This document shows positions 28,645-38,227 of a DNA stretch of 64,000 bases, piece by piece (the first letter of the stretch is position 1; each line of letters opens with the position of its first letter). Under the pieces are notes generated by a model. The model was not told where the DNA came from, did not search any database, and saw only the letters and a list, made by a program, of their open reading frames with translations. The position numbers and the translations under genes are program-made. Origin of the DNA: Alphaproteobacteria bacterium (GTDB lineage Bacteria > Pseudomonadota > Alphaproteobacteria > Sphingomonadales > Kordiimonadaceae); NCBI GenBank assembly GCA_021774735.1, contig JAJFIS010000046.1:62001-126000 (forward strand). Direction: 5' to 3'.

Positions 28645-29061
28645 TTATACCAGAACCAAAATGGTCCCCATTGAAGTCATGGTGATAATTTGGTTGCCGC
28701 TATGGATAGCAAAATGCTTGAAGCTTTTATTTTCAAAAGCATAATTTTGCCATGTGCCAGCACCGACCAGTAAAATAGCGACGGCCAGCCCCATATGAGC
28801 ACCACTCAGCCAGTCACCAGGCGCAATGCCCGCTAGACCAATAACAAGTGATAGCCCAATGGCGAATATCATGTTGGCAATGAAAGTGGTTCCAATGGCA
28901 AATTTCGGATCTGCAGCATCTTCTTCAACAAAGCCCGTTTCGACCATCCATACTTTACCCATAACAGCAGGACCATAATAGATACCGCCAATAATAACAC
29001 TAACGACGCCTGAAACGACAACGCCTATCCAATTAATCATCTCTAAATGAAAGTCCATCAT
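28645..29061 (-). CDS. DUF1761 family small membrane protein
   Basis: The product is a 138-residue integral membrane protein with about four hydrophobic segments. The sequence shows DUF1761 hallmarks: an N-terminal NWIGVVVSGVVS helix, a YGPAVMGKVWM loop near 28-38, and a C-terminal YAFENKSFKHF motif. The function of the family is unknown. GGGAGA lies before the tandem ATGs. It sits 26 bp before dnaE and 78 bp after lolD, in the same direction. Confidence 0.75.
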   Translation of the reverse strand: MMDFHLEMINWIGVVVSGVVSVIIGGIYYGPAVMGKVWMVETGFVEEDAADPKFAIGTTFIANMIFAIGLSLVIGLAGIAPGDWLSGAHMGLAVAILLVGAGTWQNYAFENKSFKHFAIHSGNQIITMTSMGTILVLV

Positions 29062-29139
29062 ACTTCTCCCCTAAGTTTTAGATGAATATAAGTCTAACGT
29101 TTATTGGCATCTGCTACAATGGGGACAACTGCAAAAGTG

Positions 29140-29814
29140 CTAAATTTGCTCGACCATGCCCTCATGCAGGGTGACGGTCCTATCCATACGGGCAGCAAGG
29201 TCCCGGTCATGGGTAACGATAACAGCGGAAAGGCCGCGCTTGCTAACCTCGGCGAGCAACATATCCATCACCCGGTCGGCAGTTTCCCAGTCAAGATTGC
29301 CCGTGGGCTCATCGGCTAATAATAATTTGGGGGTGCCGATAAGAGCCCGCGCAATCGCTACCCTTTGCTGCTCACCACCAGAAAGCGCTGACGGAAAATG
29401 ATCCATGCGCTCGCTAAGGCCAAGTTCCTCTAGCATATCAGTGGCAGTTGCTGTTGCTTCAGATTGTGTTGCGCCGGCTATTCTGAGCGGCATTGCTACA
29501 TTTTCCAGGGCAGTAAAGTCTGGCAGTAAATGATGAAATTGATAAATAAAGCCAATTTTATTTTGCCGGATGGCGGATCGCTTTTGGTCGGTCAGGCCTT
29601 TTACTTTTTCACCGTCGATGATGATTGATCCACTGGTGGCTTGATCGAGTAGCCCTGCAATTTGCAGCATGGTGGATTTACCTGAACCCGATGCCCCAAC
29701 GAGGGCGACAACTTCACCTTTATCAACTTTTAAATTAACCCCGCGCAGAATTTCAAGCACTTTGCTGCCTGTAGTAAAATTGCGGTGAATATCACTGAGT
29801 TCTAAAATGGACAT
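29140..29814 (-). CDS. lolD: Lipoprotein-releasing ABC transporter ATPase LolD
   Basis: LolD powers release of outer-membrane lipoproteins from the inner membrane to LolA. It is a 224-residue ABC ATPase. Walker A is GASGSGKST (40-48), the signature is LSGGEQQRVAIARAL (about 143-157) and Walker B is LLLADEPTGNLD. Its partner LolC lies 4 bp upstream. Only one permease gene is present, as in many alphaproteobacteria that use one LolC/E-type protein, likely as a homodimer. Confidence 0.95.
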   Translation of the reverse strand: MSILELSDIHRNFTTGSKVLEILRGVNLKVDKGEVVALVGASGSGKSTMLQIAGLLDQATSGSIIIDGEKVKGLTDQKRSAIRQNKIGFIYQFHHLLPDFTALENVAMPLRIAGATQSEATATATDMLEELGLSERMDHFPSALSGGEQQRVAIARALIGTPKLLLADEPTGNLDWETADRVMDMLLAEVSKRGLSAVIVTHDRDLAARMDRTVTLHEGMVEQI

Positions 29815-29818
29815 AAAC

Positions 29819-31069
29819 TTATTCTGACCTCAAAACCTGAACAGGGTCGGTTCTTGCCGCCCGCATTGCCGGGAAGATTGTTGCCATAAAGGTCAAAAAT
29901 AAAGCCAGCAAAATAGTTATGATAACCTCGCCGGTATCTACCACTACCGTAAGCTCAGTAATGATCCTAACAGAGGGATCCCACACGTTAATACCAAGCA
30001 CTAATTGAATGAAATTCTTGATTGGTTCGATGAAATATAAAATCAGGCCAGAGAGGATCATACCACTGATAACCCCCATTAAGCCAATCGACATGCCAGT
30101 TATGAGGAAAATACGCCGGATTGAGCGCTCCGTCGCACCCATGGTGCGCATAATGGCGATATCCCCAGCTCGGTCCTTCACCAGCATGATCAAACTGGTG
30201 GTTATATTAAAAGCGGCAACAATGATGATAAGCGACATCACCATGAACATCATGATGCGCTCAACATCCAATGACCCGACCAAAGCCCGGTTGAAGCGCT
30301 TCCAATGGGTGACAATACCAAAACCTTTTGTAGCCGAAATGAAGGTGGCTTCCATTTCATCAACCATTTCGGGGTTTTCGAGAAAAACCTCAACCGTTGT
30401 TACAGTGTCTTTCATCTGGAAAAAAATTTGCGCGTCGCTGAGCGGCATACCAATGAAGCTTTCATCAAATTGGTAAACACCAATTTCTACGATGGCACTG
30501 ACCGGGTAATTGACATAGCGAAAGGTTGAGCCAAAGGGCGTGGCAATCATTTTTGACGACAATAACGTTATTTCATCGCCCGGACGGACACCCAATCGCC
30601 GGGCAAGTTGGTAGCCCAATATGACGCCACCGACATCCACCGCGTCTTCTAGCTTGCCACTGCGAACATCCTTAATGCCCAAGGATTCTTGGGTAAAGCG
30701 GTCGTCAGGCAAGCCGCGAACGATTGCCCCCACAGCATTATTGCCGTTGGTTGCCATGGCAAAATTTTCAACGAAAGGCAGGGTGCGAACAACACCGTCT
30801 ATTGCACTTAGTCGGGTTTCAAGAGTGCGGTAATTGTCAATTTCCCGGTCATGGTCTTGCACAATGATATGGCCGTGGTAGCCAAGAACAGTTTCCAGCA
30901 ATTGAGCGCGGAAGCCATTCATGATCGACATAACAACAATTAGAGCCGTTACTCCAAGGGCGATGGTAATTATAGAAATGATGGTAGTGAAGGATATGAA
31001 GCCATCCCGCCGACCAGAGGTCATGTAGCGCCTTGCGACCCCAAATTCAAAACTAGAAAAAACTGCCAT
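29819..31069 (-). CDS. lolC: Lipoprotein-releasing ABC transporter permease LolC/LolE
   Basis: This is the membrane subunit of the Lol exporter, 416 residues. The layout is a first membrane helix at about 27-49, a large periplasmic domain at about 50-268, then three helices near 270-295, 316-343 and 372-397. The N-terminal FEFGVARRYM and the C-terminal MRAARTDPVQVLRSE are typical of the LolC/E family. It is co-transcribed with lolD (4-bp gap) and follows proS by 28 bp. Confidence 0.94.
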   Translation of the reverse strand: MAVFSSFEFGVARRYMTSGRRDGFISFTTIISIITIALGVTALIVVMSIMNGFRAQLLETVLGYHGHIIVQDHDREIDNYRTLETRLSAIDGVVRTLPFVENFAMATNGNNAVGAIVRGLPDDRFTQESLGIKDVRSGKLEDAVDVGGVILGYQLARRLGVRPGDEITLLSSKMIATPFGSTFRYVNYPVSAIVEIGVYQFDESFIGMPLSDAQIFFQMKDTVTTVEVFLENPEMVDEMEATFISATKGFGIVTHWKRFNRALVGSLDVERIMMFMVMSLIIIVAAFNITTSLIMLVKDRAGDIAIMRTMGATERSIRRIFLITGMSIGLMGVISGMILSGLILYFIEPIKNFIQLVLGINVWDPSVRIITELTVVVDTGEVIITILLALFLTFMATIFPAMRAARTDPVQVLRSE

Positions 31070-31097
31070 AACATCCCTACTGTCAGCCCTAAATGGA

Positions 31098-32402
31098 CTA
31101 AGCCGTTAATTTTGCAACAGCAGCTTCCACTGTCATTTCAATACGATCGCCAGAAGCTCGGTTTTTAAGCTCTACCACACCGTTCTTAAGTCCGCGAGGC
31201 CCAACAACCAATTGCCAAGGCAGGCCAATAAGGTCCATTTTAGCAAACTTACCGCCCGCGCGCTCATTAGTGTCCTCATAAAGTACATCAACACCTGCGG
31301 CTTCGAGCTGAGAGTATATATCCTCGCATACAGTTGAGCATGCTTCATCATCGACGCGCATGTTAATCAGGCCGACCTTAAATGGGGCAACTGATTCTGG
31401 CCAAATGATACCATTTTCATCATGAGACGCTTCGATGATGGCACCAAGAAGGCGGGAAACCCCAACCCCGTAAGACCCCATTTGCACAAAAGTATTTTCG
31501 CCGTCAGACCTTTGAACGCTTGCCCCCAACGCTTTGGAATATTTATCACCAAAGAAAAAGATATGCCCTACTTCGATACCCCGGCCTTCGTTCAGGTCTG
31601 CGGGGCAATTTTCTGGGTCGTGCATTTCATCGGTCGCGGCATATTTGCTGGTCCAATGGTCAACAATGGGCTGAAGGTCAGCACCAAATTCGGCTTTCTC
31701 TGCCATGGGGTCAAAGCCATCAAAGGCTTTATCAAAAAAGACTTCACTCTCGCCCGTATCGGCCAGCACAATAAATTCATGGCTCAAGTCACCGCCAATA
31801 GGGCCGGTATCCGCGCGCATTGGTATTGCCTTCAACCCCATGCGGGCAAAAGTGCGCAGATAAGCCACAAACATCCGATTATAGGATTTAACGCCTTCTT
31901 CCTTAGAGACATCAAAGCTATAGGCATCTTTCATCAAAAATTCACGCCCGCGCATAACACCAAAACGCGGTCTGATCTCATCGCGGAATTTCCATTGAAT
32001 ATGATACATATTCAGCGGCAAGCTTTTATAAGAGCGCACTTCACGGCGGAAAATATCGGTAATTAATTCTTCATTGGTTGGGCCATACAACATATCCCGC
32101 TGATGGCGATCAGTAATACGCAGCATTTCTGCGCCGTAATCATCATAGCGCCCACTTTCCTTCCACAGGTCAGCCGACTGAATTGTTGGCATCAGCATCT
32201 CAATAGCACCAGCGGCATTTTGCTCCTCGCGTACAATAGCCTCAACCTTTTTCAATGCCTTCAACCCAAGTGGAAGCCAGCTGTAAATTCCTGAAGAGCT
32301 TTGGCGTATCATGCCTGCGCGCAGCATTAGTCGGTGAGACACAATCTGCGCTTCAGAAGGTGTTTCTTTTATGATCGGTAAAAAATAGCGGCTTAAACGC
32401 AT
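31098..32402 (-). CDS. proS: Prolyl-tRNA synthetase (short alphaproteobacterial type)
   Basis: This class II synthetase charges tRNA-Pro. Motif 1 and 2 regions are visible ([38 protein letters not shown]). At 434 residues it lacks the editing INS domain between motifs 2 and 3, as is usual in alphaproteobacteria. The start is ATG 32402 (MRLSRYFLP); an upstream in-frame TTG at 32435 would add 11 non-conserved residues. It heads proS-lolC-lolD. Confidence 0.96.
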   Translation of the reverse strand: MRLSRYFLPIIKETPSEAQIVSHRLMLRAGMIRQSSSGIYSWLPLGLKALKKVEAIVREEQNAAGAIEMLMPTIQSADLWKESGRYDDYGAEMLRITDRHQRDMLYGPTNEELITDIFRREVRSYKSLPLNMYHIQWKFRDEIRPRFGVMRGREFLMKDAYSFDVSKEEGVKSYNRMFVAYLRTFARMGLKAIPMRADTGPIGGDLSHEFIVLADTGESEVFFDKAFDGFDPMAEKAEFGADLQPIVDHWTSKYAATDEMHDPENCPADLNEGRGIEVGHIFFFGDKYSKALGASVQRSDGENTFVQMGSYGVGVSRLLGAIIEASHDENGIIWPESVAPFKVGLINMRVDDEACSTVCEDIYSQLEAAGVDVLYEDTNERAGGKFAKMDLIGLPWQLVVGPRGLKNGVVELKNRASGDRIEMTVEAAVAKLTA

Positions 32403-32747
32403 GAAGTAATCCAAAAATATAATAGGGCCAAGCAAAAGTGCTACCCAAAAAGATAGAGGTCTCTTTTGCCAAGGCTAGTAGCTGAGGGCAAGCCTTATCA
32501 GTGAAAAATACTCATAATACTGAAATATGGAGATATGCAATAATCTATATTTACTTGTATTAACGTAACACAAGCGCGTAAATGTTGTAATTTGGCAACA
32601 AGCGTCAGTTTGTTCGGCTTCTAGTATTGAATTTTCGTAAAACTGTCGTGACAGGTTGGTGGTTAGCACATTAAATTGCCCATGCGTAAAGGGAAATGAC
32701 GTGTAAATCACGCGGCCCAGGCTCAGGGAGAGCTTAAGCATCAATTT
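32403..32747. other. Long intergenic region between proS and the DUF1467 gene
   Basis: No convincing gene is seen. It must hold the proS promoter on the minus strand; a possible pair TTGTGT ... TATAGA lies around 32546-32575. On the plus strand, small stems such as CGTG-TAAAT-CACG and GCTC-AGGGA-GAGC lie just before a strong terminator, so a plus-strand small RNA is conceivable. An 89-codon minus-strand reading frame here looks spurious. Confidence 0.4.
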
Positions 32748-32775
32748 AAAAGCAAGGCTAATGCCTTGCTTTTTT
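32748..32775. terminator. Strong terminator hairpin after the DUF1467 gene
   Basis: AAAAGCAAGGC (32748-32758) and GCCTTGCTTTT (32763-32773) form a perfect 11-bp stem with a 4-nt loop. Six T residues follow on the plus strand and four on the minus strand. On the minus strand it closes the unit that includes rnj, mce and DUF1467. The longer T-run on the plus strand is noted as a separate finding. Confidence 0.85.
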
Positions 32776-32789
32776 CATGGCAAAAGCTA

Positions 32790-33041
32790 TTACCCTTGAC
32801 CTCTTAAGCTTATAAGGTCACTTGCTTCCAAAAAATAAAAGCCCACAGTTAACACCAGTGCTATCATTGTAGTTATCAATGCTTTGCGTTTCAAATTTGG
32901 TTTAACAGGTGCTCCACCTTCGGAACCTTCCACAATTTTTTCACCGCTCTCTTCATGGTTTTTCACCCCGATGGGCAGCATAGTAAAAAAAATCATCCAC
33001 CAAATGATTACAAAAACCAATATCAAAGTCACGAATTGCAT
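32790..33041 (-). CDS. DUF1467 family small membrane protein
   Basis: The product is 83 residues with two membrane helices: about 2-21, with an aromatic IIWWMIFF, and about 54-71. A short acidic loop containing PIGVKNHEESGE lies between them. This pattern and the position after mce are typical of the alphaproteobacterial DUF1467 family. Function unknown. It is the last gene of the nuo-birA-coaX-rnj-mce run, 9 bp after mce. Confidence 0.85.
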   Translation of the reverse strand: MQFVTLILVFVIIWWMIFFTMLPIGVKNHEESGEKIVEGSEGGAPVKPNLKRKALITTMIALVLTVGFYFLEASDLISLRGQG

Positions 33042-33050
33042 AGTAATTTC

Positions 33051-33461
33051 CTAGATTTGTTCAATCTCAATTAATGTTCCGCAAAAATCTTTGGGGTGCA
33101 GGAACAAAACTGGCTTACCATGCGCACCAATAGAAGGCGCACCATTACCCAATACCCTAGCACCTTTGCTGATAAGTGTATCACGCGCACACGCGATATC
33201 ATCCACTTCATAGCATATATGATGCATGCCGCCTGATGGATTACTCACTAAGAATTTTGCGATAGAGGAGCCCTCTCCCAAGGGGTGCAAAAGCTCTATT
33301 TTAGTGTTTGGCAGTTCAACGAAAACCGTTGTAACACCTTGACCCGGCAAGTCTTTAGGCTCTGACACCATGGCACCAAGCGTGTCCCGGTATATGGCGG
33401 CAGCAGCGTTTAAGTCCGGCACAACAATTGCTATGTGATTAACCCGTCCGATCATTGGCAT
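33051..33461 (-). CDS. mce: Methylmalonyl-CoA epimerase
   Basis: This vicinal-oxygen-chelate enzyme interconverts (2R)- and (2S)-methylmalonyl-CoA in propionyl-CoA metabolism. The two-module fold begins RVNHIAIVVPDL, with metal ligand H9. The second module has GGMHHICYEVDD, and the C-terminus GTLIEIEQ carries the last metal ligand Glu. Length is 136 residues. It is 6 bp after rnj and 9 bp before DUF1467. The mutase and carboxylase genes are not in the window. Confidence 0.94.
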   Translation of the reverse strand: MPMIGRVNHIAIVVPDLNAAAAIYRDTLGAMVSEPKDLPGQGVTTVFVELPNTKIELLHPLGEGSSIAKFLVSNPSGGMHHICYEVDDIACARDTLISKGARVLGNGAPSIGAHGKPVLFLHPKDFCGTLIEIEQI

Positions 33462-33467
33462 AACCCC

Positions 33468-35144
33468 TTAAAAGTTTATATCTTCATCGCGAAAAATTAA
33501 AACATCCACAACCGGATTAAAACCGAGCTCGTTGCGGCTGCAACGGCGTACGGCTATTCGCGCGGCTTCCTCAACATGGCCATCATCCATCTTGCGGCTA
33601 GTTGATACATGATCAAAGAAGCGCTCAACAGCATCGATGAACATATCTTCAATAGTTTCATTATCAGCCCGTGGCAGACCACGGACCATAACAGCAGGTT
33701 CGGCTGCTAGACGACCTTTTTTGCCGAGTACAAGAGCCACACTAACATGACCGTTATCGCGCAAACGTCGACGCTCAACAATTGAGATGCCATTTGACGG
33801 TACAATCTGACTGCCATCTTTAATAAGCCGACCACTTGGGGCTTGGTCAATAACCTCAGCGCCGTCAGAGCTGATAGCGATAATATCCCCATTTTTGGGT
33901 GCGAGAGCGTGTTTTACCCCCATTTCAAGGGCAAATTCCTTGTGGCGCCTCAAATGCCTAGCTTCGCCGTGGACCGGTATCGCCACCTTTGGGCGAACCC
34001 AATCATACATGCGTGCCAGGTCCGCTCTACCGGGATGGCCAGACACATGAATGACCGCATCTTTTTCCGTGATGATATTAATGTCAGCGAGCGCAAGGTC
34101 GTTCATCAAATAGCCTAGCGATACTTCATTGCCTGGGATCATTTTAGAGGAGAAGATAACCGTATCACCCTTGCTGAGATACAGGCTTTTATGATCACCC
34201 TTAGCGATGCGGGAAAGCGCGGCCCTTGGTTCCCCTTGGCAGCCGGTGCAGAGATAAATCACCTTGTCTTTTGGCAGACTATCTGCATCCTTTTCGCTGA
34301 CAATACTTGGAAAATTCTTCAGATATCCCGTGGCCCGGGCTGCCTCAACAACCCGGTGCATCGAGCGGCCCAATAACACCACATGGCGACCACATTCATT
34401 GGCGATATGACCAACGGTTTCTAGCCGCGCTACGTTAGAGGCAAAGGTAGTAATAACAACACGTTGCTTAAGTTTCTTAACGATGCCCAGCATAGTGTCT
34501 CTGACTGTTGTCTCAGAACCAGAAGCCTCTGCGTTAAAAACATTTGTGCTATCGCCAACCATGGCAAGAACACCTTTGTCCCCAAGCGCTTTTAAATGTG
34601 TTGACGGACAATCAGGACCGATAAGCGGGCCATCATCCAATTTCCAGTCACCGGTGTGGAAAATGCGGCCAGCCTTGGTTTCAATCTCCAACCCGTGCCC
34701 TTCCGCAATGGAATGGGCGAGCGGGATATAGGTAACCTTAAAGGGGCCTAGGTCGATCACTTGGTGGGGTTTTACAATCGTTAACGGCACTATATCCAGT
34801 AAGCCAGCCTCAGCCAATTTTCCTCGCACCAGTTCGGCGGTAAAGGCCGTGGCATAAAGGGGCACTTTAAAGCGCTCCCACAGATAAGGCACGGCACCAA
34901 TGTGATCTTCATGACCGTGGGTGAGCACGATGGCCAGAAGATCATCCGCTTCTTCTTCCATAAAGCCCACATCGGGAAAGACCAAATCGGCACCCGGGTA
35001 TCGGTCATCACCAAAGGTCATGCCCAGATCAACCATGATCCATTTGCCTTTGGTACCGTACATATTCAGGTTCATGCCTATCTCGCCAGAACCACCAAGT
35101 GGCAGAAATAAAAGGCGGTCATCATGGGCAGCAAGATAAGACAT
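33468..35144 (-). CDS. rnj: Ribonuclease J
   Basis: This metallo-beta-lactamase/beta-CASP ribonuclease has 5'-to-3' exo- and endonuclease activity in RNA processing and decay. GGSGEIGMN is at 17-25, the metal motif HGHEDH at 76-81, a further metal His lies in AHSIAEG, and the beta-CASP motif PVHGEARH lies near 375. The 558-residue length is normal. The place between coaX and mce, downstream of nuo and birA, is strongly conserved in alphaproteobacteria. Confidence 0.96.
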   Translation of the reverse strand: MSYLAAHDDRLLFLPLGGSGEIGMNLNMYGTKGKWIMVDLGMTFGDDRYPGADLVFPDVGFMEEEADDLLAIVLTHGHEDHIGAVPYLWERFKVPLYATAFTAELVRGKLAEAGLLDIVPLTIVKPHQVIDLGPFKVTYIPLAHSIAEGHGLEIETKAGRIFHTGDWKLDDGPLIGPDCPSTHLKALGDKGVLAMVGDSTNVFNAEASGSETTVRDTMLGIVKKLKQRVVITTFASNVARLETVGHIANECGRHVVLLGRSMHRVVEAARATGYLKNFPSIVSEKDADSLPKDKVIYLCTGCQGEPRAALSRIAKGDHKSLYLSKGDTVIFSSKMIPGNEVSLGYLMNDLALADINIITEKDAVIHVSGHPGRADLARMYDWVRPKVAIPVHGEARHLRRHKEFALEMGVKHALAPKNGDIIAISSDGAEVIDQAPSGRLIKDGSQIVPSNGISIVERRRLRDNGHVSVALVLGKKGRLAAEPAVMVRGLPRADNETIEDMFIDAVERFFDHVSTSRKMDDGHVEEAARIAVRRCSRNELGFNPVVDVLIFRDEDINF

Positions 35145-35158
35145 AAACTTAAGGGCCT

Positions 35159-35932
35159 TTATTGGTTTCGCTCAAAAATTAAACGCAGGCCTTGAAGGGT
35201 CAGATCCCCAACCACCGCATCTATGGACTGTGTGTGTGAGGCGAATATCTTCGCAAGCCCCCCAGTTGCAAGAATTTTCATATCTGCGGAATGTTCATCC
35301 TTTAAGCGGACAACCAAGCCTTCAATCATGCCAATATAACCCCAAAAAATACCCGATTGCATGGCTTCAAGAGTGGTTTTTCCCGTAACGCGCTTGGAGG
35401 TAGGCGCTTCCACTGCAATACGAGGTAATTTGGCCGCCGCTTGGTGCAGGGCACTCAAGGACAGGTTAATACCCGGGCAAATAACACCGCCCAGATAGGC
35501 CCCATTCGCGCCGACCACATCAAAAGTGGTAGCGGTACCAAAATCAACAATGACCAGAGGCCCACCATAAAGCGTTTGGCCTGCAACCGCATTCACCAAG
35601 CGGTCAGCGCCTACTTCTTGTGGGTTATCAATTTTAACTTCAACGCCCAGATCAACGCCCTTTGAGCCTATGATTAAAGGTTTCAGGCCAAATAGTTTTT
35701 TGCATAATTGCTCTAATGGCCATGTGACCTGCGGCACTACCGTGGCAATGATAGCACCTGTGACCCTGTCGCTGTTGATGCTGTTCAGAGCGAGTAACTG
35801 ACTAAGCCATACAATATATTCGTCGCAAGTGCGTTGGTCGCCGGTTGATATGCGGAATTCAGCCACCATATTGTCGCCGTCTAGCAAGGCGAATACCGTA
35901 TTAGTGTTACCTGCGTCGATTGTTAGCAGCAT
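35159..35932 (-). CDS. coaX: Type III pantothenate kinase
   Basis: CoaX phosphorylates pantothenate in the first step of CoA synthesis; type III enzymes are not feedback-inhibited by CoA. LLTIDAGNTNTVFAL at the N-terminus (D6), GADRLVNAVAG and VDFGTATTFDVV are the diagnostic actin-like fold motifs. The protein is 257 residues. It overlaps the birA stop by one base (TGATG). Confidence 0.96.
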   Translation of the reverse strand: MLLTIDAGNTNTVFALLDGDNMVAEFRISTGDQRTCDEYIVWLSQLLALNSINSDRVTGAIIATVVPQVTWPLEQLCKKLFGLKPLIIGSKGVDLGVEVKIDNPQEVGADRLVNAVAGQTLYGGPLVIVDFGTATTFDVVGANGAYLGGVICPGINLSLSALHQAAAKLPRIAVEAPTSKRVTGKTTLEAMQSGIFWGYIGMIEGLVVRLKDEHSADMKILATGGLAKIFASHTQSIDAVVGDLTLQGLRLIFERNQ

Positions 35933-36753
35933 CAGCTCTCTCCTTGCATATTAAGGTCCGCAGCTAGTTGCGGGAATATATCGCCTGCATATAGGCGCTT
36001 TTCACCACCGCCGTCCAGTCCCAGAATGAAAGCACCATCATCTGCCACGCCGTTAAAGGTTCCAGTGAGCAACTTTTCTTCGGAATTCACTGTGACGGGC
36101 TGACCTACTCCATAGGCCGAAGCAAGCCATTCTGTACGAACAGGGGCAAAACCTTCCTGCTCCAGTAATGTGCTAAAATGGCTGAATTGCGCAGCTAATA
36201 GCGGTAAAAAGTCTATCGGATCAAACATGATATCCATTGCTCCAGCGACCGATGTAGCGGGATATGGCGTGTCCTTTGGAGCTTTGGCAAGATTAATACC
36301 CACGCCGATGATGATATAATCAGTGGCCGCATTCTTCACACTATTTTGATCTATGCTCGCCTCTATTAAAGTTCCTGCGACCTTTGCACCATCTAACAAT
36401 ATGTCATTAGGCCACTTACAAGCCAGCTGTGATGTGGGGACACCTATTTGCATAAGGGCTTCACGGATAGAAAGGGCAACAACAAAAGGCAAACCAGCCA
36501 TGTCAGCCGCAGATATTTGCGGCGACCATAGCAAACTTGCAAAAAAATTACCCGTTAGACCAATCCATTCGCGACCTCGTCTGCCTCGGCCTAATGTTTG
36601 TTCCCGAGTAATGATCCATAGCGGCGATTTTTCAGCACCGTTAGAAGCAAAACCACGGGCCTTATCATTGGTACTGCCTAGTGTCTCATATAGATAAGCC
36701 CCAACACCATATGGCATTGAGGCTGATATATCTGTGTACGCTTCTTTGGTCAT
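35932..36753 (-). CDS. birA: Biotin--[acetyl-CoA-carboxylase] ligase
   Basis: BirA attaches biotin to the carrier domain of acetyl-CoA carboxylase. GRGRRGREWIGLTGNF near 54-69 is the biotin/ATP loop, KWPNDILLDGAKVAGTLIE the catalytic segment, and a small C-terminal SH3-like domain follows. It starts directly with the catalytic fold and has no helix-turn-helix, so it is a group I ligase that cannot act as the biotin repressor. It follows nuoN by 15 bp. Confidence 0.95.
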   Translation of the reverse strand: MTKEAYTDISASMPYGVGAYLYETLGSTNDKARGFASNGAEKSPLWIITREQTLGRGRRGREWIGLTGNFFASLLWSPQISAADMAGLPFVVALSIREALMQIGVPTSQLACKWPNDILLDGAKVAGTLIEASIDQNSVKNAATDYIIIGVGINLAKAPKDTPYPATSVAGAMDIMFDPIDFLPLLAAQFSHFSTLLEQEGFAPVRTEWLASAYGVGQPVTVNSEEKLLTGTFNGVADDGAFILGLDGGGEKRLYAGDIFPQLAADLNMQGES

Positions 36754-36768
36754 ATGACCTGCTTTTGA

Positions 36769-38220
36769 CTATCCAGCAAAGCTGAGCGCGGCCCAAGCGG
36801 CCATCGCTGCGACCGGTGCAATTAAAAAGACCGAAGCAGGTGAATTTATAAGCGCGGTGACACCTATCACCCAATTTAGTGAACGGCTTTCCATTTTCTC
36901 AAAGGACACCGCAGCATCATCAAAAAACATAATTTTAATGATCCGCAGGTAATAAAAAGCACCGACAACACTGGTTACCACGCCGATTACAGCAAGCGGC
37001 ACAAAGCCTGCTTCTACCACAGCCAAGAAGACATAATATTTACCGAAGAACCCCGCGAGAAGCGGAATGCCCGCAAGCGAGAACATGAATATTGCGATGG
37101 ATATCGCCAGTGGTAAATTATTTGTCGATAGTCCAGCAAGGTCATTAATATCTTCGACCATACCATCAGAATGCCGCATGGAAAGAATAGCGCCGAAGGT
37201 GCCAATGGTCATGGTAAGATAGAAAACAAGATAGACCATCAAAGCTTCAACACCTGCCGATGTGCCGATCACAATAGCCATTAGAGCGTATCCCACATGA
37301 CCGATCGAGCTGTAAGCCATCAAGCGCTTGATGTTAGTTTGCATCAGGGCAACAAAAGCACCGACCAGCATGCTGGCAACCGATAAGAATATAACCACTT
37401 GCTGCCATTCACCGATCATATCCGCAAATGGACCCATCATAACCCGCACGAACAAGGCGAGAGCGGCAATCTTAGGTGCCGTGGCAAAGAAGGATGTTAC
37501 CGGCGTTGGTGCCCCTTCATATACGTCTGGGGCCCACATATGAAACGGTACGGCAGAAACCTTAAAGGCAAGACCAGCGAGAATAAACACCAAACCTAGG
37601 GTTAAGCCGAGATGGCCTGAGCCCGCTTTTTCAAGTGTTAGCGCCAAAACATCAAAGTCTACACTGCCAGTAAAGCCATAAATTAGCGATATACCATAAA
37701 GCAGCATGCCCGATGACAAGGCCCCAAGTACAAAATATTTCAAGCCAGATTCGGTTGAACGATTTCGGTCTCGGTTAAAGGCCGCAAGCACATAAAGAGA
37801 GAGACTTTGTAGCTCTAGCCCCACATATAGGCTCATTAAGCTATTGGCGGAAACCATGGCAAACATGCCAAGCGTCGCCAAAATAATTAAAACCGGAAAC
37901 TCGAAACGATCGATCATATGGTCTTTCAAGTATGGTCCAGCCATAACTATTGATAAGAAAGAGCCTATCAAAATAAGAACTTTGGTATAAACGGCAAAGC
38001 TATCGCTGATAAACATGCCGCCGAAAGTTATTTGGGTCTCACCGCCCACATAAAAATATAAAACGCCGCCGGTGATAACCAGCAAGAGTAGAGAAAGGGT
38101 TGAGACTTCGCTGAATGCTTTTGTAGGGCGAAAAACACCAACCATCAAAAGCAGCATCGCGCCCACCGCCAGGATTATCTCTGGCATAACCGGCATTAAA
38201 TTTGGAACCATATTAGTCAT
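36769..38220 (-). CDS. nuoN: NADH-quinone oxidoreductase subunit N
   Basis: This antiporter-like membrane subunit of complex I forms one of the proton channels. It is 483 residues with about 13-14 membrane helices. Conserved features include a channel Glu in LYVGLELQSLSLYVLAA, FKVSAVPFHMWAPDVYEG and the PLLAGFFGKYYVF discontinuous helix. It is the last nuo gene, 7 bp after nuoM and 15 bp before birA. Confidence 0.97.
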   Translation of the reverse strand: MTNMVPNLMPVMPEIILAVGAMLLLMVGVFRPTKAFSEVSTLSLLLLVITGGVLYFYVGGETQITFGGMFISDSFAVYTKVLILIGSFLSIVMAGPYLKDHMIDRFEFPVLIILATLGMFAMVSANSLMSLYVGLELQSLSLYVLAAFNRDRNRSTESGLKYFVLGALSSGMLLYGISLIYGFTGSVDFDVLALTLEKAGSGHLGLTLGLVFILAGLAFKVSAVPFHMWAPDVYEGAPTPVTSFFATAPKIAALALFVRVMMGPFADMIGEWQQVVIFLSVASMLVGAFVALMQTNIKRLMAYSSIGHVGYALMAIVIGTSAGVEALMVYLVFYLTMTIGTFGAILSMRHSDGMVEDINDLAGLSTNNLPLAISIAIFMFSLAGIPLLAGFFGKYYVFLAVVEAGFVPLAVIGVVTSVVGAFYYLRIIKIMFFDDAAVSFEKMESRSLNWVIGVTALINSPASVFLIAPVAAMAAWAALSFAG

Positions 38221-38227
38221 CGGTCAT

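Noticed and set aside
29819-31069. Missing second permease gene (LolC/LolE pair)
   Set aside because: Many alphaproteobacteria have a single LolC/E-type permease, so this is not a loss.
31422-32066. 214-codon plus-strand frame opposite proS
   Set aside because: Antisense shadow without any family resemblance.
32475-32744. 89-codon minus-strand frame upstream of proS
   Set aside because: No ribosome-binding site, odd composition and no family likeness; more likely promoter or leader DNA.
35932-36753. BirA lacking its DNA-binding domain as a truncation
   Set aside because: Group I biotin ligases normally lack it; the start and length fit that group.
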